Assembly (NCBI GenBank): GCA_964570325.1
Contig: CAZMXS010000066.1
Location: forward strand, 1-25,325
Direction: 5' to 3'
DNA from: CAZMXS01 sp964570325
GTDB lineage: Bacteria; Verrucomicrobiota; Kiritimatiellia; CAIQIC01; CAZMXS01
Length of the DNA stretch: 25,325 nucleotides
Shown here: positions 6,901-13,670 of the stretch, piece after piece
Layout of the letters: every line of letters starts with the position of its first letter
Numbering within the stretch: the stretch's first letter is position 1
Notes under the pieces: model-generated
Databases searched by the model: none
Told to the model about the DNA's origin: nothing
What the model saw: the letters and a program-made list of their open reading frames with translations, nothing else
Program-made: the position numbers and the translations under genes

Positions 6901-7031
6901 CTTTTGCGCGTGCCCAGCACTGGCGATTGATCTCCCCGGATTTCCCCACGCGCACACGGCCGGACCCCGAGGGCATGGGGCGGGACGGCCACCTTTTCGG
7001 AGTACGAACGGCGAACGCCTGCGGCCGATGA
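6897..7031 (+). CDS. Possible 44-aa protein in the replication cluster
   Basis: ATG 6897 overlaps the previous stop (ATGA) and the frame stays open for 44 codons (start MTFARAQHWRLISPDFPTRT, end TANACGR). Its stop overlaps a further ATGA at 7028 that opens a six-codon frame ending just before the primase-like gene's ribosome site. The coupling pattern equals that of the larger neighbours, which is the main argument that it is translated; the composition is Pro/Arg-rich and uninformative. Alternatively it only relays ribosomes across the gap. Confidence 0.4.
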   Translation: MTFARAQHWRLISPDFPTRTRPDPEGMGRDGHLFGVRTANACGR

Positions 7032-7060
7032 CGGCGGGCGAACAATGAGGAGAACGAAAA

Positions 7061-7921
7061 ATGGACGCTGAACAAATGGCAGTCGTGACGCGGGCTGAAA
7101 AGATGCTCGCCGACCCCGCGACATACGAAGCGACCCTTCGTCAAGTGGCACTCGAACGGCTGGTTATCCGCGCCAGAGCCGATATAATGAACGAGGCGCA
7201 ACAGCGTATTGATGACAAGCGGCGCGAAAACGAGGCCCGAGCGCTCGGGTTGGTGCAGGCCCGTTTCGACTGCGCCCCGGTCGGCATGGCCGCGCACGTT
7301 GATTTTTACCGTAACGTGCTTGGCTGGCAGTTGATCCCCGTGCGGAAGATTGACGGCAAACTTTTGCCGGTTGGGTCAGCCTGTGGGAAAACGGGCGAAC
7401 ACATCCTTGCAGCCGCCGAAGAAATCGGCGAGGGCGTCGAGGCCAAAATGCGGAAGGGTGACTTGCTCGCCGTGAACATCCCGGCGTCGCGGGTGTGTGT
7501 CCTGACGGTTGAGCGGGGCGCGGACGCGGAATACGAAGCCATCCGGGCGCACTTCCACGTGCCTGCAACGCTGGCGTGGACCGGCCCGGACGGTGTCACG
7601 AGCTTCGCGTATGCCGGCGGCCGCGTCCCGGACTGGACCGACCACATGGAGCTTGGCGACGGCGTCCGGCTGACCACCACCGGCTGGTCCGTCCTGCCGC
7701 CGAGCCAAGGGGTCGAATGGACGGTCACGCCGAAAATGTTTTTCAAGAGCTTGAACGGCACCACGACGAAGGGCATCCCGGAGCTTTCGAGCGAGGCGGT
7801 AACGCTGGTCCGCGATTTGAGGCGGGCGACCCCGGAAACGTGCCGGCGGTATGTTGCGATGATCCTTCAGAACGCGGCCGAATGTGATGCTGCTGGTACC
7901 AAGGGCCGCAGCAAGAATTGA
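7061..7921 (+). CDS. Primase-polymerase (AEP)-like protein with degenerate active site
   Basis: The product is 286 residues; GAGGAG lies about 11 bases before ATG 7061. Residues 1-70 form a charged helical extension. Residues 78-222 follow the bifunctional primase/polymerase (prim-pol, AEP) layout: FYRNVLGWQLIPVRKIDGK matches the entry strand, 136-153 (LAVNIPASRVCVLTVERG) the strand that should end in D-x-D, 173-186 (WTGPDGVTSFAYAG) the GG-x-H-L-x-Y strand, and 201-215 (GVRLTTTGWSVLPPS) the D-V-R-G-x-GG-Y-V-V-A-P-P-S signature. The metal-binding D-x-D reads T149-V-E151 and the catalytic histidine position reads Ser/Thr. The fold is thus recognisable but catalysis is doubtful. Next to the helicase it may act as an origin-binding or structural primase subunit. 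Confidence 0.62.
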   Translation: MDAEQMAVVTRAEKMLADPATYEATLRQVALERLVIRARADIMNEAQQRIDDKRRENEARALGLVQARFDCAPVGMAAHVDFYRNVLGWQLIPVRKIDGKLLPVGSACGKTGEHILAAAEEIGEGVEAKMRKGDLLAVNIPASRVCVLTVERGADAEYEAIRAHFHVPATLAWTGPDGVTSFAYAGGRVPDWTDHMELGDGVRLTTTGWSVLPPSQGVEWTVTPKMFFKSLNGTTTKGIPELSSEAVTLVRDLRRATPETCRRYVAMILQNAAECDAAGTKGRSKN

Positions 7922-8103
7922 GCGTTACCTGCAGCATCCCGCCCGCGGTCCGGCTGGCAACCCCGGCCGGACCCGGACCCCGGAGGGGGGGCATAGGTTC
8001 TTCTACCCCCCCCGGGTATGAGGTTACGCGCCAAGGCCCCGGTATTTTTTCATGAGCAGCTTCAAAACGGATTTACACTTACAGCAAGAAATCGGGAGGG
8101 AAT
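7922..8103. other. GC-rich hairpin region after the replication operon (origin or terminator candidate)
   Basis: Two strong hairpins are present. GGTCCGGC (7947-7954) pairs with GCCGGACC (7966-7973). A run of seven G (7985-7991) pairs with a run of eight C (8006-8013) around a 14-base loop. The second merges into TACCCCCCCCGGGTATGA (8004-8021), related to the palindrome at 8517. Neither hairpin is followed by a U-tract. The section ends with GGGAGGG, the ribosome site of the 97-residue gene. Confidence 0.5.
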
Positions 8104-8397
8104 ATGAAACATCGCCAAAAGCCGACTAAAAACCTTTCCGCCGTCGCGCTGGCGGCCCAAAAGCGCGAGGTCGAAAACCTACTTGCGCTTGCCCAAAGCG
8201 GGCGAACATTCACGGCGGCGCAACGCGAGGCGCTGGCCGCAATAGCCGGCGACGGCACCAAACCGGACGTGGAGGCGCACGGCCCGCCTGACCCGGCGGC
8301 CGACCCGTCCGACGCGGAGCGCGTGCGCTTTTCAAAAATCCTGCATCGGCTGTTCGCGGACGGCATCATCATGCTATGCCCGGACGCCAAGGATTGA
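8104..8397 (+). CDS. Hypothetical protein (97 aa)
   Basis: An excellent ribosome site (GGGAGGG, 3-4 bases from ATG) supports the start. The protein is soluble and mostly helical: a basic start, a long helix (LSAVALAAQKREVENLLALA), a Pro/Asp-rich linker (residues 58-73) and a final helix ending in LFADGIIMLCPD. I do not recognise it. It lies alone between two noncoding hairpin-rich stretches, so it may be tied to the putative origin or be a small control protein. Confidence 0.65.
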   Translation: MKHRQKPTKNLSAVALAAQKREVENLLALAQSGRTFTAAQREALAAIAGDGTKPDVEAHGPPDPAADPSDAERVRFSKILHRLFADGIIMLCPDAKD

Positions 8398-8724
8398 CGT
8401 TCCCGGCCGGGGGGCTGTCTCCATGCGGGCGACGGGCAATCGCCCCGCCTGCGGACTGCTGGACGCCTTCCCGGCCGGCCATACCCGCACCATGCCCGCC
8501 TGACCCCGGCGGCCGGATACCCCCCGAGGGTATGATCCGGTATGATAAACCGCACAATGCCGGAACGTCATACTGGCCGCTGTACCCCTGACCAGTTGGC
8601 GGAGGCCGTCTAGGATGCCCTATACGCCGCGATCCCGGCCGGACCCTTATCCCGGCATCCCCCCGAGACTGAACGAGCGTTCACGGGGCGTTCCATTCGC
8701 ATACAAATAGACCTTATGGTGCAA
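8398..8724. other. Noncoding region with palindromes
   Basis: I see no convincing gene; the 71-codon ORF here overlaps the upstream gene and is Pro/Arg-rich noise. Structures: GCGGGCGA/TCGCCCCGC hairpin (8425-8448); ATACCC-CCCGA-GGGTAT inverted repeat (8517-8533) followed by another GGTATGAT (8539-8546); and a nested hairpin CCCCG/CGGGG enclosing GAACG-AG-CGTTC (8661-8688). Together with 7922-8103 this brackets the 97-residue gene and is the best candidate for a replication origin or regulatory RNA region. Confidence 0.45.
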
Positions 8725-9498
8725 CTACAATTTGTCTTTATTAGTTGCTGACGTGCTCTCCTCTTCAAGGGACTCAAGCGCTTTGCTCGTATATTCGACA
8801 ACATGTGAGATTTGAAAGTTGTCGCCGTATATGATGTGAAATATCTTTGTGTCAGCTGTTTCCCATTTCTCTGACATTACAAGGTGGCCCACAGCAATTG
8901 CTGTGCCCCAATCTTCGGGATCGTCTCGGTATAATTTGTCTTTCCAGGTCGTATCATTGTCAACTGGTTGCCCATATTTTGTGATTAACGTGCCGCCAAG
9001 TTTCTTGTAATCAGCTATAAAGTCATTCTTGTTGGAGTGCCGCTCGACAAACACATACTTTGCCCTTACAAGGCGTTCGCCTGCAAAGATGTAAAGCACT
9101 AAAGCGTCGAGCCCCGCTACGGTATCCTTGTAAGCCAAGACGTCATCACTTTCTTTCACTATTTCATACGTTTCGGTCTTTTTAACCTCTTCTTGTGACA
9201 TGCCCCAGAGAATCTTCCTGAAAGGGCCATTGGTAGTTGTGTTCAGAAGCGGTTGAGGCTGGATTCCAGAATCGGTTTCATTTGATGGTTGATTGTGTTT
9301 GGCAAATTGAACGGATTTCACGTTGGATGCTGGGGCATCTTTTATTGAACCATCACGAAGTCTGACTGTGAACTGTCCTTTTTCATACTTGATCACTTCG
9401 CAGTCATAGGACTTGCCTGTCAGAAATAGGAGTGTGTCTTGCGCAAGAGAAGAATAAGCACATGCGATGATTGATATGAAGATGCCGATATATCTCAT
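8725..9498 (-). CDS. Secreted/periplasmic hypothetical protein, AT-rich cargo
   Basis: ATG 9498 is chosen: AAGGAAG lies about 9 bases upstream and it gives a textbook signal peptide (MRYIGIFISIIACAYSSLAQ) with cleavage after A-Q or L-A-Q. The mature 237 residues begin with a small beta domain (DTLLFLTGKSYDCEVIKYEK), a linker, then FRKILWGMSQEEVKKTE, a W-G-M-S-x-E-E-V motif I recall from many exported proteins, and end with a beta-rich stretch and an acidic tail. Orientation is opposite to the replication cluster and base composition is clearly more AT-rich than everything around it, so it is probably a separately acquired cargo gene. Function unknown; the export signal is clear. Confidence 0.8.
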   Translation of the reverse strand: MRYIGIFISIIACAYSSLAQDTLLFLTGKSYDCEVIKYEKGQFTVRLRDGSIKDAPASNVKSVQFAKHNQPSNETDSGIQPQPLLNTTTNGPFRKILWGMSQEEVKKTETYEIVKESDDVLAYKDTVAGLDALVLYIFAGERLVRAKYVFVERHSNKNDFIADYKKLGGTLITKYGQPVDNDTTWKDKLYRDDPEDWGTAIAVGHLVMSEKWETADTKIFHIIYGDNFQISHVVEYTSKALESLEEESTSATNKDKL

Positions 9499-9776
9499 GG
9501 TTATGATCTTCCTTTTTGGTTGGCCTTGTTTAACGAGAAAATCGCCGATCCTTTGACAATCAACGGGATTTGCAGAAGTCATCCATGTCACAATATTGAC
9601 GTATTTTCATTCTTTATAACATACGCTAACGGGATAACGAATAAGGAACAACTTCAAAGTGTTTGAGTCTGTCCGCTGTTGTGTAAACTACCAGAGATCA
9701 GTACCGAGGGTGCTGGCGCGTCGGCGCGGTTCGCTACGTAGAACGGCGGGGCCGGCCGAGTGCGACCACCTCGGCC

Positions 9777-10070
9777 ATGATGATCCTGATGGTGGAGTAC
9801 ATGGACAACGACCGCCGCGTCCTGATCGTCGTACAAGCGGATGACCCGATGGTTCTGCCGGTCGAGGATGACCACCACGACCACGTCGTCCTGCCAGACC
9901 GCGACCATGACCACGTCGTCCTGATCGTCGTCATGGAGTACGACCGCACCGGCCATGCGCCGGACCAGATCGTCATGCAGGTCGAGCATGACCACATCGT
10001 CATGCCAGAGACCGGGTACGGCACGACCCACCGCCTTCAGGATGACCACCACCACGTCAGGCATGGGTGA
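9777..10070 (+). CDS. Asp/His-rich repeat protein candidate (97 aa)
   Basis: The frame from ATG 9777 encodes alternating hydrophobic strands and Asp/His clusters: VLPVEDDHHDHVVLP, DRDHDHVVLIVV, then VEHDHIVMP and finally LQDDHHHVRHG. Third-codon GC is high (about four-fifths by eye), as in neighbouring genes. The repeats reflect an imperfect 120-base duplication in the DNA (GTCGAG-ATGACCAC at 9861 and 9981). No clear ribosome site is visible, and the antisense frame is open too, so coding is unproven. If real, the histidines and aspartates suggest metal binding. No family recognised. Confidence 0.45.
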   Translation: MMILMVEYMDNDRRVLIVVQADDPMVLPVEDDHHDHVVLPDRDHDHVVLIVVMEYDRTGHAPDQIVMQVEHDHIVMPETGYGTTHRLQDDHHHVRHG

Positions 10071-10376
10071 CGATTACGACCGGACCCGGTTCACGGCATG
10101 GACCGGCGGGAGATCGGCGATTGTGGGGCCGTCTGCTGGCGGTCTGGGGCTGATTGTCCCCAATTCTGTCCCCAATTGGAGACAGTATCGGAACACCAGA
10201 CAGAATAGCAGACTGTTTTCGACTGTCCCCAATTGTCCCCAATGTAACCCGGCTTTTGGTGAATCACGGAAAATCACACAAGCGCACGAAACGACACGCC
10301 ATGAAAAACAGCGTATTCAGAAAACTATTGATTCTATTGGGTAAAACGCGTTTTCGGGCCGTCGTTATTGGGGAAA
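10071..10376. other. Right-end noncoding region of the element
   Basis: I see no convincing gene. It holds the TGTCCCC repeat cluster (10155-10243) and the perfect palindrome AAAACGCGTTTT (10343-10354), 23 bases from the attachment repeat. Both are typical positions for integrase arm sites and accessory bending sites. Confidence 0.5.
10155..10243 (+). repeat. Four TGTCCCCAA repeats (integrase arm sites or iterons)
   Basis: TGTCCCCAAT(T) begins at 10155, 10167, 10224 and 10234, in two pairs with 12- and 10-base steps, close to one helical turn. A single related TGTCCCC lies beside attL at 1731. Paired repeats near both att sites match arm-type sites for the integrase N-terminal domain; short phased repeats could also be replication iterons. 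Confidence 0.6.
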
Positions 10377-10429
10377 GAAGTGGCGTACCTGGCAGGAGTT
10401 GAACCTGCAACCCCCAGATCCGTAGTCTG
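10377..10429. repeat. attR side direct repeat (within tRNA-Arg)
   Basis: This is the second copy of the 53-base repeat. It supplies the 3' 49 nucleotides of the working tRNA gene plus four bases outside it, so integration kept the tRNA intact. Confidence 0.93.
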
Positions 10430-10457
10430 GTGCTCTGTCCAATTGAGCTACAGGTAC
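10381..10457 (-). tRNA. tRNA-Arg (ACG anticodon)
   Basis: The 77-nucleotide cloverleaf fits completely: acceptor GTACCTG/CAGGTAC, D-arm GCTC/GAGC, anticodon stem CCAGA/TCTGG with loop CTACGGA (anticodon ACG), T-arm GCAGG/CCTGC with TTCAACT loop, discriminator G and encoded CCA. The A34 would be edited to inosine to read CGU/CGC/CGA. It is the integration target of the element; the 3' part may be the element's own copy. Confidence 0.95.
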
Positions 10458-10475
10458 GCCTTGGACAACGGGCGT

Positions 10476-10503
10476 ATAATACGAATTCCTTTCGGTTTGG
10501 CAA
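10476..10503 (-). promoter_or_regulatory. tRNA-Arg promoter
   Basis: On the minus strand TTGCCA, 16 bases and TATTAT lie just upstream of the tRNA 5' end. This half is original chromosome, so tRNA expression did not depend on the element. Confidence 0.7.
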
Positions 10504-10548
10504 CTCCGGCAGTTCTTTTTTTTGTACCGTCGAGTAATGCAGCCGATT

Positions 10549-11481
10549 TTATTCCGGCCAAATCAGCCGGCGCGGGGTGGGGACCAGGGCAAAGACCAAG
10601 GAGGCCAGGATCAACCCCGCGCCACCTACGACGAGCCGATTGACCGGTTCACCCAACAGCGCCCAGGCGAAAGCTGCCGCCAGCACCGGTTTGAGGAAAA
10701 AGAACAGCGAACCGCGCGCCGCGCCAATGTTAATGATACCATAGAAGAAGAGCACATACGCGAGGGCGGTCGCGACCAGGGTCAGGTACAGCACCACCGG
10801 CCAGTTGAATGCCGCCAGCCCCATCCACGGATTGCCTTCCAGCAGCAGCGACAGCGGGAAGATCAACAGACTGCCGATCAGGCTGGCGCTGCAGGTGATC
10901 ACGACCGCCCCAAAACGCGGCATGAATTTCTTCGACAGCACCGTGTATAACGCGAACGCCACCAGCGCGCCGGTCATTAGCAGGATACCCTTCAGAGAAC
11001 AATCCACCAACCCCCGGTTCAACGCGAACACAACGATGCCGGCCAACCCCAACACCACAGCCGCCAGTTTTCGCCAGTTGATTTGCTCGCCCAACAGCCA
11101 CGGAGCAAAGAGCACGACAAACGCCGGATTCGCGCTGAAGACGATCGCCGCGACATTGGCCCGCAGTTCCGGAATGGCCATATGATAGAGGCTGATCGTC
11201 AGCGTCACGCCAAATACGCCCAGCAGGAGCAACGTCACCCCATCATGCCATCCCAGCGGCTGTGCCCGCAGCCGGATGAGTTTCAGCGCCGGCGCCAGCA
11301 GAACCGCGCCGGTCAAAAAGAAACGCACAAAGGCCAGCAGAAGCGGCGCGGCTTGCGCGTTGGCCATTTTAGACGACACCTCGATTGTACTGAACAGCAC
11401 AATTGCGGCAACCATCGCGCCATAGCCGGAAAGCCGCTCGCGCGCGGCGGGATCCTTCATCAACTGGACCAGGTGGTGCAT
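10549..11481 (-). CDS. EamA-family (DMT superfamily) transporter
   Basis: The product is 310 residues with ten hydrophobic segments in two EamA repeats (about 18-152 and 162-300). The first helix is GYGAMVAAIVLFSTIEVSSK; the half-ends carry the typical helix-with-glutamate, VVLFAPWLLGEQINWRKLAA and AFAWALLGEPVNRLVVGGAG. Such inner-membrane proteins export amino acids, nucleotides or other metabolites; substrate cannot be read from the sequence. It is divergent from uvrB with 104 bases between. The start has no good ribosome site; ATG at 11460 is an alternative. Confidence 0.92.
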   Translation of the reverse strand: MHHLVQLMKDPAARERLSGYGAMVAAIVLFSTIEVSSKMANAQAAPLLLAFVRFFLTGAVLLAPALKLIRLRAQPLGWHDGVTLLLLGVFGVTLTISLYHMAIPELRANVAAIVFSANPAFVVLFAPWLLGEQINWRKLAAVVLGLAGIVVFALNRGLVDCSLKGILLMTGALVAFALYTVLSKKFMPRFGAVVITCSASLIGSLLIFPLSLLLEGNPWMGLAAFNWPVVLYLTLVATALAYVLFFYGIINIGAARGSLFFFLKPVLAAAFAWALLGEPVNRLVVGGAGLILASLVFALVPTPRRLIWPE

Positions 11482-11551
11482 GGGCTAATTGCAAATGGCC
11501 GGATGCAATCATCGGCGCCGCGCGATGTCAACGGTAAGTTGACCGGCCGGC

Positions 11552-11579
11552 TTGCGGCCCTGCGAAGCGGGCGTATAAT
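11552..11579 (+). promoter_or_regulatory. uvrB promoter, apparently leaderless
   Basis: TTGCGG (11552-11557), 16 bases and a perfect TATAAT (11574-11579) precede the uvrB ATG at 11586. The expected transcription start, about seven bases after the -10, falls on the start codon, and there is no Shine-Dalgarno sequence. Confidence 0.65.
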
Positions 11580-11585
11580 GCAACT

Positions 11586-13670
11586 ATGAGTCCCGGTCCC
11601 GCAACGTTCCAGTTGGTTTCCGCGTTCGCGCCCACGGGCGACCAGCCGGAGGCCATTGAATGTCTCGCGCGCGGGTTGGAAGAGGGGCGGCGGTACCAGA
11701 GTCTGGAGGGGGTCACCGGCTCCGGCAAAACGTTCACGATTGCGAACGTCATCGCACGGTATGGGCGCTCGACGCTGGTAATCTCGCACAACAAGACGCT
11801 GGCCGCCCAGCTTTACGCGGAGTTCAAAGGGTTTTTCCCGCATAACGCGGTGGAATACTTCGTCAGCTATTACGACTACTATCAGCCCGAGGCGTATATC
11901 CCGCAGACGGACACGTATATTGAAAAGGATTCTTCCATCAACGAGGAGATCGAACGGTTGCGGCTTTCCGCGACCGATGCGCTGATCAATCGGGATGATG
12001 TGGTGATCGTTGCCTCGGTATCCTGTATTTACGGTTTGGGCTCTCCGGAGGATTACCGGCGGATGCTGGTCAGCTTGAGCCGCGGACAGGAGACGGATCG
12101 GGACAGCGTGCTACGGCAGTTGGTGGATATCCAATATACGCGCAATGACATCGCGCCGGAGCCCGGCACTTTCCGGGTGCGCGGCGACACGCTCGACGTA
12201 TTCCCGTCCTACAACCAGACCGGGCTGCGCATTGTCTTCTTCGGCCCGCAGGTGGAGCGAATCCAGCGCTTCGACCCGCTCACCGGCCATGTCGCCGCGG
12301 AACTCGAGCGAGTCACCATCTCGCCGGCCAAGCACTTCGTCATGCCCGCCGCCAAGATCGAAGCGGCCCTGGCCGCCATCCGCGCTGAAATGGAATCGCG
12401 CGTTCAATGGTTCGAAAGCCAGAACAAACTGCTCGAAGCCCAACGCCTGCGCATGCGCACGACCTACGACTTAGAAATGCTCAAGGAGATGGGTTACTGC
12501 AGCGGCATCGAAAATTACTCACGGCACTTGTCCGGCCGCGCCGCCGGCGAGCGGCCCGCGACCCTGCTCGACTTTTTCCGCGGACCATTTTTGACGATTA
12601 TTGACGAGTCGCACGTCACGCTGCCCCAGATTCGCGGGATGTTCAACGGCGACCGCGCGCGCAAGGAGGTGCTGGTTACACACGGCTTCCGCCTGCCGTC
12701 GGCGCTCGACAACCGGCCGATGAACTTCGACGAGTTTCTGGCCGCGACCGGTCCGCTGATCTTCACTTCGGCGACTCCCGGCCCCTATGAGCGCGAGGTC
12801 GCCGGCACGCCCGTGCCGCAGGTCATCCGGCCGACCGGCATCCTGGACCCGCCGGTTGAGGTGCGCCCCCTGGCGAACCAGGTGGACGATCTAATCGAAG
12901 AGGTGCGTGTGCGCGCCGCGCGGCAGGAGCGCGTGCTGGTGACCACACTGACCAAGAAGACCGCCGAGGACCTGGCCGGCTATCTGCAAAATATCGGTGT
13001 CCGAGTTAAATACCTGCACTCGGAGATTGATGCGATCGCCCGCGTTGAAATCCTGCGCGGCCTGCGCAAGGCGGACTTCGACTGCCTGGTGGGCATCAAC
13101 CTGCTGCGCGAGGGGCTAGACCTGCCGGAAGTTTCGCTGGTTGCGGTGCTGGACGCCGACAAGGAGGGGTTCCTGCGCTCCGAGACCGCGCTGATCCAGA
13201 CGGCCGGTCGCGCAGCCCGCCATATCAACGGACGCGTAATCCTCTACGCCGAGCAGGTCACCGACTCCATGCGGCGCATGCTGGCCGTCACCGACGCCCG
13301 GCGCGCGAAGCAAATAGCCTACAACCAGGCGCACGGCATCACCCCCCGCAGCATCCAGAAGAGCATCCAGGAGAGCCTCGCGGCCGAACGGGCAGCGGAG
13401 GAGGAACTCGACCACCGGATCGTGCGCGAGACCGGCGTGGCCTATAACGCGCGCCAGGTGATCACGGAACTGGAGCAGGAGATGCTCGCGGCGGCGGCGG
13501 CGCTTGAGTTCGAGCGCGCGGCCGTGTTGCGCGACCAAATCTATGAATTGAAGACTGCGCTCAAAACCGGCGGTGCGGAGGAAGCCGGTTCCGCAACGCC
13601 GGCGCAAAACGCTGGCAGTTCAAGCCAATATCGGGTATCCAAAAAGAAGCGGGGCAGGAGCGACAGGTGA
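11586..13670 (+). CDS. uvrB: UvrABC system protein B (excinuclease subunit)
   Basis: The product is 694 residues, normal for UvrB. It has the ATP site GVTGSGKTFT near residue 40, NKTLAAQLYAEF, the damage-probing beta-hairpin region with YYDYYQPEAYIP, the DESH Walker B, the INLLREGLDLPEVSLVAVLD and QTAGRAARH helicase motifs, and a C-terminal UVR domain (LEQEMLAAAAALEFERAAVL) that contacts UvrC. It verifies lesions in nucleotide excision repair. It is the first gene of an 11-kb rightward cluster and its stop overlaps the nadC start (GTGA). The tail after the UVR domain (about 40 residues) is low-complexity and basic. Confidence 0.98.
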   Translation: MSPGPATFQLVSAFAPTGDQPEAIECLARGLEEGRRYQSLEGVTGSGKTFTIANVIARYGRSTLVISHNKTLAAQLYAEFKGFFPHNAVEYFVSYYDYYQPEAYIPQTDTYIEKDSSINEEIERLRLSATDALINRDDVVIVASVSCIYGLGSPEDYRRMLVSLSRGQETDRDSVLRQLVDIQYTRNDIAPEPGTFRVRGDTLDVFPSYNQTGLRIVFFGPQVERIQRFDPLTGHVAAELERVTISPAKHFVMPAAKIEAALAAIRAEMESRVQWFESQNKLLEAQRLRMRTTYDLEMLKEMGYCSGIENYSRHLSGRAAGERPATLLDFFRGPFLTIIDESHVTLPQIRGMFNGDRARKEVLVTHGFRLPSALDNRPMNFDEFLAATGPLIFTSATPGPYEREVAGTPVPQVIRPTGILDPPVEVRPLANQVDDLIEEVRVRAARQERVLVTTLTKKTAEDLAGYLQNIGVRVKYLHSEIDAIARVEILRGLRKADFDCLVGINLLREGLDLPEVSLVAVLDADKEGFLRSETALIQTAGRAARHINGRVILYAEQVTDSMRRMLAVTDARRAKQIAYNQAHGITPRSIQKSIQESLAAERAAEEELDHRIVRETGVAYNARQVITELEQEMLAAAAALEFERAAVLRDQIYELKTALKTGGAEEAGSATPAQNAGSSSQYRVSKKKRGRSDR

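Larger units (their letters stand above)
1641..10429. mobile_element. 8.7-kb tRNA-Arg-integrated element (satellite-like, replication module but no transfer or virion genes)
   Basis: A 53-base perfect direct repeat at 1641-1693 and 10377-10429 bounds the element. The right copy is part of a complete tRNA-Arg gene; the left copy is its displaced 3' segment. Inside are a full tyrosine integrase, regulatory HTH proteins, a DnaB-like helicase and a primase-polymerase-like protein, followed by noncoding and cargo DNA. I found no capsid, portal, terminase, relaxase, coupling ATPase or type IV secretion gene. This composition resembles phage-inducible islands (int, AlpA-like regulator, primase/helicase) or integrative plasmids. 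Both att copies, the integrase and the replication operon are unbroken, so the element could still be excisable. Confidence 0.9.

Noticed and set aside
8376..8591. 71-residue rightward ORF
   Set aside because: It overlaps the end of the 97-residue gene, is Pro/Arg-rich and has no ribosome site.
9654..10064. 136-residue leftward ORF rich in V/D/H
   Set aside because: It mirrors the same DNA repeats; codon third-position bias favours the plus-strand frame, though neither is proven.
10155..10243. CRISPR-like array
   Set aside because: Repeats are only about 10 bases with irregular spacing and no spacers or cas genes.
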